Positions 33,818 to 42,596 of a stretch of DNA of 42,881 nt are shown here, piece by piece. The notes below the pieces were generated by a model. It did not search any database. It had not been told where the DNA came from and saw nothing but the letters and a program-made list of their open reading frames with translations. The translations under genes and the position numbers were made by a program. The stretch is from a virus. The stretch covers positions 1 through 42,881 of IMG/VR virus record IMGVR_UViG_3300017963_000406; one strand, given 5' to 3'. The stretch's first letter is position 1; each line of letters starts with the position of its first letter.

Positions 33818-34678
33818 TTAGAATTTCATGGCAAGCGTTGTGATCGCCATTTCCTTCACGTCGTACCAGTCTTCGTTCGTGAATTCACCCAGTTCACGCC
33901 CGCTACTTATACTCACTTCCCGGACACTTTCCAACCACATCTCTGCCAACTTGCTATCTGTAACATCAGCAGACCTCGCCTCACACACGGCAACCCACGC
34001 CTCTTGCTTAGTACAGCTACCTTGACTTACAGTAGTTGTAGCGGGCACATCCGGGACCGAAGGAAGTTCGGAGATAGCAGCAGAATCTTTCGGCTTTCTA
34101 CCACGCTTTTTAGGTTTGTTAGTAGCAGGAGCCTCAGCCGATGCTTGGGCAGGGACCTTAGCCGGTGCTTGGACAGGGGCAGGAGCCTTAGCCGGTGCTT
34201 GGGCAGGGGCCTTAGCCGGTGCTGTACGCTTCAACATAGCTGCAAATGCGGCGTCGATCTTTGCCAACTCAGTGTCATCGAGCTTGCGTACACCTGTTCC
34301 AGGTACGGCATCTGCCGCATCAACCCAATCGGCCTGCAACTTGGTGACACCTTCATACGTGTGATTTGCCACTCTCATCTGCACCACTGTGTCGGACAAA
34401 TCAAGTTCGTTGAGCGATCGGAATGACAGACCATCCCACCCTGTAGCAGCCTTGATCTGCTTTACATTCAGCGTCTCACCGTTTTTACCAAACATGACAA
34501 AATATGCAGTGAGTTCATTTTCCTGCATATCAGTCCAGTTTACCCACACACCTTCGTCAGCATCCCAGATTTCTTCGGCCACAAACTTTGCAGACCATTG
34601 CGGGAAACCGTTTTTCGTCAGGCTAACGCCATGATCAATAACCTTACCTCTAAATGTACCTTCACGATCTACGAGCAT
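33818..34678 (-). CDS. Single-strand-binding-like protein with a Pro/Ala linker, 286 aa
   Basis: I chose the ATG at 34678 (MLVDREGTFRGKVIDHGVSL), which has AGGGGAT about eight bases upstream. The first 145 residues look like the OB-type phage protein often encoded beside Sak4-like genes (DUF669-like). Then comes a low-complexity APAKAPAQAPA linker, an AT-hook-like KKRGRKPK, and a helical C-terminal domain (CTKQEAWVAVCEARSADVTD). Binding to single-stranded DNA is inferred from position and pattern. Confidence 0.6.
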   Translation of the reverse strand: MLVDREGTFRGKVIDHGVSLTKNGFPQWSAKFVAEEIWDADEGVWVNWTDMQENELTAYFVMFGKNGETLNVKQIKAATGWDGLSFRSLNELDLSDTVVQMRVANHTYEGVTKLQADWVDAADAVPGTGVRKLDDTELAKIDAAFAAMLKRTAPAKAPAQAPAKAPAPVQAPAKVPAQASAEAPATNKPKKRGRKPKDSAAISELPSVPDVPATTTVSQGSCTKQEAWVAVCEARSADVTDSKLAEMWLESVREVSISSGRELGEFTNEDWYDVKEMAITTLAMKF

Positions 34679-34682
34679 TTTA

Positions 34683-34964
34683 TTATCCCCTAACAAATTG
34701 GCATTCACAGGGTTTTCGTTCGAGTCCATTTGGGTCTATGACGTAACCCTTTCCGTCGCAAACCTCACAAGCTTCTTGTTGCATCCTAATTATTTTCTTG
34801 AATTGTTCTGCCCTAATGAGTCCTACCATCTTTTCATTCGCCACTCGGTTACACACAGCAATCTTGAGCGGATCACCGTGGCACTTCTTGAATTTAAGCT
34901 TAGAACCGCACGGGCAAAAATCGTTTCTACCGGGCTTGTCTGATCTTACTAATTGAATTCCCAT
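34683..34964 (-). CDS. SEC-C motif zinc protein, 93 aa
   Basis: The ATG at 34964 overlaps the stop of the Sak4-like gene (TGATG), with AAGGAG eight bases upstream. KPGRNDFCPCGSKLKFKKCH is a textbook SEC-C zinc motif, and CEVCDGKGYV...KPCEC is a second, DnaJ-like zinc knuckle. SEC-C motifs mediate protein or nucleic-acid contacts in many proteins. The role here is unknown, but it is placed inside the recombination-replication block. Confidence 0.7.
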   Translation of the reverse strand: MGIQLVRSDKPGRNDFCPCGSKLKFKKCHGDPLKIAVCNRVANEKMVGLIRAEQFKKIIRMQQEACEVCDGKGYVIDPNGLERKPCECQFVRG

Positions 34965-35857
34965 CACTCAGTCTCCTTGTATTCTTGCGGGAATAGAAAC
35001 CTCCATATCGAATCATTGTCTCTGCTATTGTAGGACACCACGGCAGCGTCATCACCGAGTGTGCGTGACTTCGCTCGGAAGTATAACTCTGGCTGTGTAT
35101 AGATTGCCCTTTCAGTTGCACCAGCAATCTTCTTGTCTTTCACAAAAGCATCGTGGTAGTCGATGCGAAAGATATGGTCGGCCCACTCACAGTACAACGC
35201 CTCGATAGACGGTTTACCGACATACAGCCGTGGCCCTTCACGCAGGTAGTCTTCGCCACCGGGGTTTGAAATCCTATTTGGCAATGACTGGCAGATTATG
35301 ATGATGTTTTTCCCACGCCGGACAAGCTCATCACAATCAGCCAGTATAGCCTTCATAGCGTCATACAGGTGATCGAATCCTTTATTGTATCCGTAGCTAT
35401 GAATGTTTACCGCTCTACTGTCTTTGCCTGCCGGTATGGTCATTACCACATACTCAGACGCGAGGTCCTGTAAGACCGTAGCCGTGTCTATAACAACGGT
35501 CTTAAAGTCGTCGTACATAGAATAATTCTGCAACGCTGACCTTACGTCGGCATAAGTAGTTACGCCCTGGACGTACTGTAGTCTTTCCCCGGTAATCGGG
35601 TTAGCGAGTTTTCTCCCACCGTCATCGAGTCCTATGAAGACCGCATTGGGGGCCATAGACGCTAAGTTCGTTTTGCCGATGCCAGTATCGCCATAGAGTA
35701 TTACCTTTTCACCATCATTGTTGTTCCACGTACCCACGCTAAAGCTCTTTGTGGGAGCAGGTGTTGGATCGGGAGTCCTCGCTTTCGGCATAGCGGACTT
35801 CGGCATGGAAGGCATAGAAGGCATGATCTGTTGTTTCTTTTTTGATTTATCAATCAC
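34964..35857 (-). CDS. Sak4-like RecA-fold ATPase, 297 aa
   Basis: I chose the GTG at 35857 with AAAGGAG six bases upstream; it overlaps the nuclease stop. Walker A is LYGDTGIGKT (residues 54-63) and Walker B FKTVVIDTAT (Asp124). The N-terminal 35 residues are Met/Pro/Lys-rich and disordered. Phage AAA_24/Sak4 proteins promote single-strand annealing together with an SSB and are usually found, as here, near an SSB-like gene and an exonuclease. Confidence 0.75.
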   Translation of the reverse strand: MIDKSKKKQQIMPSMPSMPKSAMPKARTPDPTPAPTKSFSVGTWNNNDGEKVILYGDTGIGKTNLASMAPNAVFIGLDDGGRKLANPITGERLQYVQGVTTYADVRSALQNYSMYDDFKTVVIDTATVLQDLASEYVVMTIPAGKDSRAVNIHSYGYNKGFDHLYDAMKAILADCDELVRRGKNIIIICQSLPNRISNPGGEDYLREGPRLYVGKPSIEALYCEWADHIFRIDYHDAFVKDKKIAGATERAIYTQPELYFRAKSRTLGDDAAVVSYNSRDNDSIWRFLFPQEYKETE

Positions 35858-37049
35858 TGGTTCTCCTTTCAAAGATACTACGGAATCCAGAGGGAACACC
35901 GCCCTCATCTAAATCAACATTATTGTAGCACAGGTCGAGGTACGGACATTTGTACGTCGCCTCACACGCATGTTCGTTTTTCCACCATGAGTTGGTTCTA
36001 CTGAGAAATTTTACTGTATTCAGAACAGAAAAGATTTCTTGTTCCACACGTGCTATATCAGCGTCAGTCCTTGATAATAGCCGCCGAGTGAAATACTTAT
36101 ACGGTTCTTGACTAATCTCAAACCGTAGTCTCGCCCCGAACATACCTATGGTCTCCCTAATGGCGTATGTTCCATCCTTAGCACCGGGCTTTATCTCTGC
36201 CAATTCACTGTCTACTCGTATGGGATCGCCTTCTATTCCAAAAGCGACCCCACAGTATTCTCCTGATCCCATAAATGTTTTGCTGTCACCCTGTGACAAA
36301 AACTTCGGCCTAATCATAGGCTTATGCCAAGCATCCAACATAATATCTGAGATAAGCGGATCAGTGGACTTGATCCCAAACTTCTCAAGCTCACCGTCCT
36401 TCTGCAATCGCCTTGCTGCATACGGATATAGTGTCGTCTGCACATCGAGCTTTAAGTGGCTCCAATAACGCGACTCTGGCGATAGGTCGCTACTCGTAGA
36501 CTTGTGCTCTGGAACGACGATCTGTCCATTTGGCATACGCATAAGCTTATCAATTTTGCCTACCAGCCAAGCATCACCCACTGGCATACCACCGGGTTCG
36601 AGAACCCTGATCTTGAAAGGTATTTCTGTAGATATGACTTCACCCTCATCGTCCTGGTACAGCCAATTATAGGCTATGAGGCTGTTCATAAGCACGGCAC
36701 GTTCAGTTTCCCATGCTTCTCTGTCTTTTCCGTCCGGGCAATTCGCATAGGCATTGTTAAGGAACCTGAGTACCGCTTGTGTCATATCGTCGGGAAGTAC
36801 GTTAGTCCCTTGACACAACGGGCACTCTAAGTTGTGTTGTTTACCGGCACATTCTGGGCACTCTGCCCCCGGATGCAAGGCGTTTATCTCAAGAACCCTG
36901 TGCCAATTTGTGCCCATTCTTAGAACATCACTGTCCTCATCCGGCACTATACCACGCACATACCTGTTGTGGCAACGTTCGGAACACGCCTTAAAATCGG
37001 CCATAAAAGAAGCACTTATGTGCCACGACCTATTGCGGGAATTTTCCAT
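35850..37049 (-). CDS. Cas4/RecB-like PD-(D/E)XK nuclease with Fe-S-type cysteines, 399 aa
   Basis: The catalytic motif is GKIDKL (Asp167), then VPEHKS (Glu181, Lys183). Cys22 and Cys26 near the N-terminus and HACEATYKCPYLDLC near the C-terminus give the cysteine layout of the 4Fe-4S-clamped Cas4/AddB nucleases. Between them an inserted zinc knuckle is visible (CPEC...CPLC, 64-79). It would resect DNA ends for the Sak4-like protein. The N-terminus overlaps the VRR-NUC gene by 20 bases. Confidence 0.75.
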   Translation of the reverse strand: MENSRNRSWHISASFMADFKACSERCHNRYVRGIVPDEDSDVLRMGTNWHRVLEINALHPGAECPECAGKQHNLECPLCQGTNVLPDDMTQAVLRFLNNAYANCPDGKDREAWETERAVLMNSLIAYNWLYQDDEGEVISTEIPFKIRVLEPGGMPVGDAWLVGKIDKLMRMPNGQIVVPEHKSTSSDLSPESRYWSHLKLDVQTTLYPYAARRLQKDGELEKFGIKSTDPLISDIMLDAWHKPMIRPKFLSQGDSKTFMGSGEYCGVAFGIEGDPIRVDSELAEIKPGAKDGTYAIRETIGMFGARLRFEISQEPYKYFTRRLLSRTDADIARVEQEIFSVLNTVKFLSRTNSWWKNEHACEATYKCPYLDLCYNNVDLDEGGVPSGFRSIFERRTSD

Positions 37050-37497
37050 AGTATTTCTCCATTATAGCTTCGAGTTCTGCTATACCGTGTACTATCATAT
37101 ACACACCGTTGTTTTTCTCAACTACTTCCTTCCGTTTTTGTTGGTCCACCGATAGCGACCCGCCCCTTCCTCGTTTCGCTTCGATCTCAAGGTGTGTACC
37201 GTCAGCAAACATTCCCATTATATCTCCCGCACCGGTTATGCCGTACCGGTAGAATTTTCCAGGAGAAACTTCAAATGCCCCGTTGTTCAGACGATCCACT
37301 GCTAAGCGTCTGGTCTTACACCAGTGCAACACTTGCTTTAGAACCTCTGCTTCTGGAAGATCGGGGACGGGCACTATAGGCGTGGTTCCTATAGACCCGT
37401 CTTTTCTGCCAGTATCAGGCTTACGATCTTCTCGAATAGCGTTTATGACTTCTGCATATCCTGCGAAAGTCTGCTTTTTGGTATGGCGTCTACTCAT
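37030..37497 (-). CDS. VRR-NUC domain nuclease, 155 aa
   Basis: Residues 88-140 form a VRR-NUC domain: TGAGDIMGMF (Asp92), LEIEAKRGRG (Glu106, Lys108) and LSVDQQKR (Gln119-Gln120). Phage VRR-NUC proteins are Holliday-junction or flap-type nucleases. The N-terminal 85 residues are basic and of unknown function. The start overlaps the preceding stop (ATGA). Confidence 0.8.
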   Translation of the reverse strand: MSRRHTKKQTFAGYAEVINAIREDRKPDTGRKDGSIGTTPIVPVPDLPEAEVLKQVLHWCKTRRLAVDRLNNGAFEVSPGKFYRYGITGAGDIMGMFADGTHLEIEAKRGRGGSLSVDQQKRKEVVEKNNGVYMIVHGIAELEAIMEKYYGKFPQ

Positions 37498-37700
37498 GTG
37501 GTGGTGTAGTCCCGAAGGAATTTTATGTATTCCTGCAAAAAGCCCAGATAGTCCATAGCCATATCCAAATCGTCTTGTTTTTCGTTAGCATTGGACCGCA
37601 ATGTGGCACTTTTTATTGACAGACCAACAAGCTGTCCTACTTCCATAGGCGTGAACCCACGCAAAATTTTCTTTTCTTGAGTTACTAATGGCGACGGCAT
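37494..37700 (-). CDS. Small helical protein, 68 aa
   Basis: ATG at 37700 with AGGAG seven bases upstream, just after the polymerase stop. The product (LRGFTPMEVGQLVGLSIKSA...DDLDMAMDYLGFLQEYIKFL) is helical and acidic. It ends on the start of the VRR-NUC gene. Unknown function. Confidence 0.65.
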   Translation of the reverse strand: MPSPLVTQEKKILRGFTPMEVGQLVGLSIKSATLRSNANEKQDDLDMAMDYLGFLQEYIKFLRDYTTT

Positions 37701-37709
37701 AGTTTACTC

Positions 37710-39662
37710 CTATTTCTTATAGACCTTTGAAATCTCCCCCTCGACACCGAGAGGCAGACCCTCTGCCCATTCAGGCGTGGTAGTCATTATTTGTTTCATG
37801 CGTTCGAGTTCATATTCAGCTTTTGATTCTTCTGCTATTCCAACTAATTCATCATAGCAGTGAAATATGATTCTTGTTCCACGATACTCACATTGCAACA
37901 ACCAGTATACCAATAGATCACGCGATACCGATTGCACGATATTCTCGGTGATCGACCCGCCCCACAAAGCACCCCATAGGTACTTTATAGTACCAGTTTT
38001 GTCAAGGTGGGCGTGACGGTAGAATAGATTTCTACCAGACGGCAGTGTTAGAACAACTGTTCCTCTCGTGTTGGTAAACTTCATGCCCCCGTAAGAAAGT
38101 TCTTTGCCCGGATATTTTATGACCAATCTAAACTTTGATTCGACATCACCCCAGAACTCCGGTATTTTACAGTAGGTCTTACGATAGGTACTAATAAGTG
38201 TCTCTATGAACGGCACAGTGAATTGCCCAGACTCAAATGATGGTCTTAATTCCTCATTAGAATAGCACCGATCATAAAACTTGGATGCACCCATACCATA
38301 ACCTGCACCAAGAATGGCGTCCTTTCCAAACCCCCTACGTATATTTAAGAGATCAGCGACGGGCTTTGGGTCGTCGTTAGTAGGTTTGCGAACCGGCGAT
38401 CTAAAAAGCACGGTTGCAAATTGACTGTAGATGTCCTCGTTATTTGCGAACCCGGCTATTAAATCATTCTGTCCTGCCAACCACGCTAACACACGAGCTT
38501 CTATTTGTGCTGAATCGGCTATAAGCAGCATGTGTTCTGGTCCAGCACTTAAAAGATTTCGCACTTTGCTAATCAATGGGTGATTCCCGCTACCAGCCCT
38601 GCCCCTGCCGCCGAGATTTGTGAGATTTATGCCCTCGCCCCCGCTCCATCTGCCAGTGTGACATCCATAATAACGCAGTGGTACTCTAAGCTTACCGCCA
38701 GAACATTCTGCCTGATTTCTCATGCTTGCGATCCGCTTAGTGTGCGACGGCCATGATCTAACAGCCTGCCGTGCTTCGCATAAGGCACGTACTTTAGGAT
38801 CAGGGTGTTTCAACAATTCTTGAAACTCTACATCGGACTTTGCAAAGCATGGGGTCAGACCTCTCTTTCCATGTTTCGTAGGTACATGCTGATCATCTGG
38901 CAGAGCAGCTTCGAGAATGGCTGCAAAGGAGTTGTTCCCGCTTATGTCCTCGTGGCTGTGACCACAAGCAAACAATTTGGTCAACAACAGTGCGTCCATA
39001 TCGTGCCCAAGCTGCTTTGCCAAATGAAAGTCGAATGTAAATGGTGCGTTCAAGTATAATCCAAGAGTGTGACGGGCAAGGGCTAACTCCATCTTTGGAT
39101 TTGTTAGCAATGGAAGCAACCGTAAAAAAACTTCGCTCTCAAGAACTATGTCATTCTTACAGTAGTTTCCCAATGCCGTCCTTTTTTCTTCATTCATATC
39201 CGACAGATGAAAGCCCTTGAAATCTTCTGTGTTCCCTTTTACTCCTATTTCAAATAGCTTAGCAAGGTCTTTTAGGTGATGTCTCATCCTTGAATCATAG
39301 TAACGAGCGAGGTCTTGTATATCCACCACGTAAGGTGGGTCAATTTCAAATTTCTCTTTGAGTATCGTGATGTCAAATTTTGCGTTAGCTACGATTATGG
39401 TAGCCCTCTCAAGGTCTCTACCTGCGGTTTTTTGTAGAGCACGTACTATCGTGGGAACATTGTGGTTAAACATGGGAGCAAATCTATCTCCCATATTCCA
39501 TGCTGTGCCGATCCCGGTAAACTCAAATCGTTTATCTGTTATAAACTCTATCGTAGACAGCCTCGATAACGAGTACTCAGTATCGTAGTAAACCTCAAAG
39601 TCAAGCACCAACAAATCAGTAGGCCAGCCTATTTCTTCAAGAATGTTCACACAATTTTGCAT
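37710..39662 (-). CDS. Family A DNA polymerase with 3'-5' exonuclease domain
   Basis: 650 residues. The exonuclease starts with LLVLDFEVYYD (Asp21, Glu23). Polymerase motif A is LIADSAQIEARVLAWLAG (Asp383, Glu388), motif B RRGFGKDAILGAGYGMG and motif C FHCYDELVG (Asp604, Glu605). All catalytic acids are present. The 5'-nuclease domain of bacterial Pol I is absent, as in many phage polymerases. It overlaps the zinc-ribbon gene upstream by 26 bases and is the replicative polymerase. Confidence 0.95.
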   Translation of the reverse strand: MQNCVNILEEIGWPTDLLVLDFEVYYDTEYSLSRLSTIEFITDKRFEFTGIGTAWNMGDRFAPMFNHNVPTIVRALQKTAGRDLERATIIVANAKFDITILKEKFEIDPPYVVDIQDLARYYDSRMRHHLKDLAKLFEIGVKGNTEDFKGFHLSDMNEEKRTALGNYCKNDIVLESEVFLRLLPLLTNPKMELALARHTLGLYLNAPFTFDFHLAKQLGHDMDALLLTKLFACGHSHEDISGNNSFAAILEAALPDDQHVPTKHGKRGLTPCFAKSDVEFQELLKHPDPKVRALCEARQAVRSWPSHTKRIASMRNQAECSGGKLRVPLRYYGCHTGRWSGGEGINLTNLGGRGRAGSGNHPLISKVRNLLSAGPEHMLLIADSAQIEARVLAWLAGQNDLIAGFANNEDIYSQFATVLFRSPVRKPTNDDPKPVADLLNIRRGFGKDAILGAGYGMGASKFYDRCYSNEELRPSFESGQFTVPFIETLISTYRKTYCKIPEFWGDVESKFRLVIKYPGKELSYGGMKFTNTRGTVVLTLPSGRNLFYRHAHLDKTGTIKYLWGALWGGSITENIVQSVSRDLLVYWLLQCEYRGTRIIFHCYDELVGIAEESKAEYELERMKQIMTTTPEWAEGLPLGVEGEISKVYKK

Positions 39663-39819
39663 CTGCCGTCCCCGGCCTCCACACTTCGTGTCCCGTTACC
39701 GTGAGTTTTACCTTGACCTTGCAAAACTTACACACGTGGTTGTATGTGCCCGGTGCATATACCATGCTTTTACGCCCCCATTTTCTACATGCCGGGCAAT
39801 TATAATGTACTGTCGCCAT
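39637..39819 (-). CDS. Small zinc-ribbon protein, 60 aa
   Basis: I chose the ATG at 39819 (MATVHYNCPACRKWGRKSMV), with AAGGAG nine bases upstream; the longer frame overlaps the previous gene out of frame. CPAC and CKFC, about 21 residues apart, form a zinc ribbon. It overlaps the polymerase start, suggesting coupling. Confidence 0.7.
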   Translation of the reverse strand: MATVHYNCPACRKWGRKSMVYAPGTYNHVCKFCKVKVKLTVTGHEVWRPGTADAKLCEHS

Positions 39820-40390
39820 CCGCCTTTTCTCCTTCCGGCTCGATCTGTTCTGTTTCTTTCGGCTTAGATTCTTCGGGCTGTTGCTGGACCATCGGAACGC
39901 CACGACTATAACACGAATCACAGCAGTCATGGGCATGACCAACAGGAAGCACGGACTTACAGTACGAACATTTGTCGTCACTTTTCTTCACCAGACGATA
40001 TTTGCATACGCTACCTACTATCATATAAGCGTCAGTACCGTACCTCGCAAATTCTTGTAGCTCTGCGATCTGTGTGTTTAGTTGTTCTATATGCTTATCA
40101 GAACCAAAATGTACCAGCCACAGTGTTCGTATCAGACTACCAACAAATTCCAGCAGGCACGAATCCTCGTTTTTATAACGTGAGTAGCCGTCTGTCGAGT
40201 ACAATGGTAGTCTGCTGAGGTCGAGCGACCTACCGGGGTATACAATACATCTAAACTTGTTCAACATGTTACGGGTATACCCTGATTTCACCTTCCCGAT
40301 TAGATCGGTGATTGCAGTTTCAACTTTCAAATTTGCTTTTAGCACCAATCGTTTACGGTCCATGTCGCCAAAGCTAACTGATTTTCCCAT
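39800..40390 (-). CDS. Unknown protein with a C-terminal zinc finger, 196 aa
   Basis: The N-terminal 120 residues are alpha/beta with no recognised motif. A C-terminal CSYCKSVLPVGHAHDCCDSC gives a clear zinc-binding cluster, followed by an acidic Gln/Glu/Pro tail. The start overlaps the 50-residue gene upstream by 17 bases. Unknown function. Confidence 0.65.
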   Translation of the reverse strand: MGKSVSFGDMDRKRLVLKANLKVETAITDLIGKVKSGYTRNMLNKFRCIVYPGRSLDLSRLPLYSTDGYSRYKNEDSCLLEFVGSLIRTLWLVHFGSDKHIEQLNTQIAELQEFARYGTDAYMIVGSVCKYRLVKKSDDKCSYCKSVLPVGHAHDCCDSCYSRGVPMVQQQPEESKPKETEQIEPEGEKADGDSTL

Positions 40391-40526
40391 AGCGATCCTC
40401 TTTTTTAAGCTTCTTCATTTCTTCGCAGAATTCAGGGTGCGTTATTTTACCCAATGCGAGTTTCCACCGCAAATCTTCTTCTTCCCGGCTTACTAAGCAC
40501 GGCCTACGTTGTGAACCCTTACCCAT
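40374..40526 (-). CDS. Small conserved phage protein, 50 aa
   Basis: The start at 40526 (MGKGSQRRPCLVSREEEDLR) overlaps the upstream stop. The pattern MGKGSxRRPCxVSxEExxLRWxLAxGKI is a common short phage protein of unknown function. A longer frame to 40745 is out of frame with the 102-residue gene and is not supported. Confidence 0.75.
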   Translation of the reverse strand: MGKGSQRRPCLVSREEEDLRWKLALGKITHPEFCEEMKKLKKEDRYGKIS

Positions 40527-40827
40527 GTGTAGCCCCAGGCAGCAAGTTAGTCCGGAAGTAATCAAAATATGAGAGGCCGTGTTTCTTAGCCTTAGCGTGT
40601 TTCCAACCTGATTCAAACTCTGCTCTACGTATTTCGGCCACGGTCTGATCATGCCGTTCTCTAAGGTATCGCAACAATAGTTCTGCTTCTTCCATCGAAT
40701 CACACTCATGGCGGAATAAATAAGTCGAATGAAATTTTTCGTCAAACGGCAGATCAGTGACTACATACATCACTACTGTTGAACCTTCACGCTTAAATCT
40801 TATGTCGTGATGGGCTAATTCACTCAT
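40519..40827 (-). CDS. Unknown protein, 102 aa
   Basis: ATG at 40827 with AAGGAG seven bases upstream, overlapping the phosphoesterase stop (ATGA). It has a beta N-terminal half (STVVMYVVTDLPFDEKFHST) and a long helix (CDSMEEAELLLRYLRERHDQ). No family recognised. Confidence 0.65.
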   Translation of the reverse strand: MSELAHHDIRFKREGSTVVMYVVTDLPFDEKFHSTYLFRHECDSMEEAELLLRYLRERHDQTVAEIRRAEFESGWKHAKAKKHGLSYFDYFRTNLLPGATHG

Positions 40828-41534
40828 CGCACTCTCTCCTTTTTGAAACTCTTTTTATGATATGGCTCACCTTTTCCGCACGGCATTATTTCGTGGTAGG
40901 GTAGACCATCCAGTATTACAGCCGCCGATAGGATAGGACGCTCTTTGCAATGTTTGCCGTAAGCAAACTGGAACGCATCTACATCTATTCCACAGCCAAC
41001 GTCAACGGCAAATATGCGGCACAGGGGGTTGGCCCTCCACTTTATACCCGCCCTACTATGGCAGTGCCCCATGACCACCGGCATCAGCATCTTGCCAGCA
41101 GTGTTCCACGCTGGATGAGTACCGCCTTGTGCTGTGCCGTGGAAGTAGTATACGCCGTCAATGATATGCTCGTGCATCCAATCCCACCCCGGAGTTCTCC
41201 ATACGTCTTCATAATCACGGAGAAAACGGGATGGTATATTCACTGATTCCGCCAACCGGATCACACGCTCGTCGTGATTACCGATACATACCTTTGCCTC
41301 TGGAAATGCTCTGTACCATCGTTGTATGCTCTGCTTAGCAAGGGTATACTCATCATCTGGTCCGGGACACATCGGGTTATTGGCGTGAAATGATATTGCC
41401 TGAAAATCGGCCACATCACCCATGAACACCACAGTATCACACCGCCATTGCTTATACAGATCACGACAAAAGCTCAAGTAACCCGGATGTTCTACTGGGC
41501 AGTGCAGATCACCTATTGCAAGCACTCTACTCAT
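40824..41534 (-). CDS. Calcineurin-like metallophosphoesterase, 236 aa
   Basis: I chose the ATG at 41534 (MSRVLAIGDLHCPVEHPGYL) with AAGGGG seven bases upstream. All signature motifs are present: GDLH (Asp9, His11), GDVADF (Asp40), GNHDE (Asn86, His87), YFHG (His132) and GHCHS (His157, His159). The family hydrolyses phosphomono- or diesters, including nucleotides and DNA ends; the substrate here is unknown. It overlaps its upstream gene by 8 bases. Confidence 0.9.
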   Translation of the reverse strand: MSRVLAIGDLHCPVEHPGYLSFCRDLYKQWRCDTVVFMGDVADFQAISFHANNPMCPGPDDEYTLAKQSIQRWYRAFPEAKVCIGNHDERVIRLAESVNIPSRFLRDYEDVWRTPGWDWMHEHIIDGVYYFHGTAQGGTHPAWNTAGKMLMPVVMGHCHSRAGIKWRANPLCRIFAVDVGCGIDVDAFQFAYGKHCKERPILSAAVILDGLPYHEIMPCGKGEPYHKKSFKKERVR

Positions 41535-41904
41535 TTGGTGTCCCCTTTGTGAATAACACAGGCATACCGTGTCCTCTGGCGTAGTCGATTTCGACCTGCA
41601 TACCGTGCGATATTTGCTCCTCGTTGTACACGAGCACCAGATCACAGCGGTCTATTATCACGCAGTCGATGTCAAGAATTTGAGTCTCGTCAAGATAGCC
41701 GTGGTTATACGCCAACATCACAAATTCATCATGCTCTCCCGGCACATAGAACTCTACAGGACCTGATTCACATAATACGTCATCGAGCATACACTTCCAT
41801 TCTTTAGCTATCCGTACAGCCTTCTTGTTGTTGGCTTCCATGTCTTGTATTGTCGCATCCTTGCCTTTCTTACCACGGATGGGGTGACTAAAATAGACTC
41901 GCAT
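41527..41904 (-). CDS. Nucleoside 2-deoxyribosyltransferase-like protein, 125 aa
   Basis: I chose the ATG at 41904 (MRVYFSHPIRGKKGKDATIQ), with AAAGGAG seven bases upstream. The motifs YFSHPIRG, DRCDLVLVYNEEQISHGMQVEIDYA and MPVLF are those of the deoxyribosyltransferase/DUF4406 fold, where the Glu of GMQVEID is catalytic-like. It may exchange bases on nucleosides or bind nucleotides. It lies next to the diphosphohydrolase gene, consistent with nucleotide-pool management. Confidence 0.7.
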   Translation of the reverse strand: MRVYFSHPIRGKKGKDATIQDMEANNKKAVRIAKEWKCMLDDVLCESGPVEFYVPGEHDEFVMLAYNHGYLDETQILDIDCVIIDRCDLVLVYNEEQISHGMQVEIDYARGHGMPVLFTKGTPNE

Positions 41905-41905
41905 G

Positions 41906-42559
41906 TTATTCTCCTTTCGGGGAATCGGCATAGCCTATGATTTCTTCTGGATAGATGATTATCCCTGATTTTCCGTTGCCGACATTCGCCACGAAGAAAT
42001 CGTGGCAATCCGATAATGTCTCCTCGATCACGGCATACCCTTGCTTTTTTAGAGCTTCTACAAGACCATCGGCGACACTGTTCTCAAATTCCACAATCAC
42101 TTTGTCGCCCTTTTTCAAAGCCTCCACTGAGAAACTCGCTGTGGGTATTGGACCCGGCGTCAGGCTGTCCATAAACTCCTTATCATTCTCTATGTAAGTC
42201 TCGATCATACGAGAATGATAGTGTGGCATGTCGTCAAGTGTAGGCGGAAGAACGCCAGCAGCTATCATAGCCTCATAGTGCATGATAAACTGTGCGTTCA
42301 CGGCTATTGCCGCCAGATGATCCTCGTCATTTTTACCTGCCTTGTATGCCATCAAGTGCCGGGATAGAGACGCGATACATCTACTGATCGGTATACCAGC
42401 CTCCCAATTACGTTCTGAGTATTTCTCTGCCCCAAGTGCCATCCACTTGCCAATTCTTTCTTCTGCAAAAGGCGATACGAGATCAGGCCGTGGCTTTCCT
42501 GTAGCGGCATCCCTTACCGCTCCCGTTGCAAATTTTTGTCTTGTTCCGCTATCGTGCAT
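41906..42559 (-). CDS. dATP/dGTP diphosphohydrolase (MazZ-type N-terminal domain), 217 aa
   Basis: Residues 10-95 match the dATP/dGTP diphosphohydrolase family: GAVRDAATGKPRPDLVSP, ALGAEKYSERNWEAGIPISR, SRHLMAYKAGKNDEDHLAAI. The HL.AY..G..DEDHLAA segment carries the acidic metal-binding residues. Relatives include MazZ of 2-aminoadenine phages, but no purZ-like gene is visible here. The C-terminal part (about 145-217) is a separate unknown domain. GGAGAA lies eight bases before the ATG. Confidence 0.8.
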   Translation of the reverse strand: MHDSGTRQKFATGAVRDAATGKPRPDLVSPFAEERIGKWMALGAEKYSERNWEAGIPISRCIASLSRHLMAYKAGKNDEDHLAAIAVNAQFIMHYEAMIAAGVLPPTLDDMPHYHSRMIETYIENDKEFMDSLTPGPIPTASFSVEALKKGDKVIVEFENSVADGLVEALKKQGYAVIEETLSDCHDFFVANVGNGKSGIIIYPEEIIGYADSPKGE

Positions 42560-42596
42560 CGTTTAATTCTCCATCATAATTATTATTATAAACTTT

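Noticed and set aside
34700-34740. tRNA-like TTCGAGTCC segment
   Set aside because: It lies in the 3' part of the SEC-C gene and has no matching acceptor, D or anticodon arms.
41906-42559. Evidence for a 2-aminoadenine (Z) genome
   Set aside because: No purZ-like gene or HD-type dATPase is visible; one MazZ-type enzyme is not sufficient.
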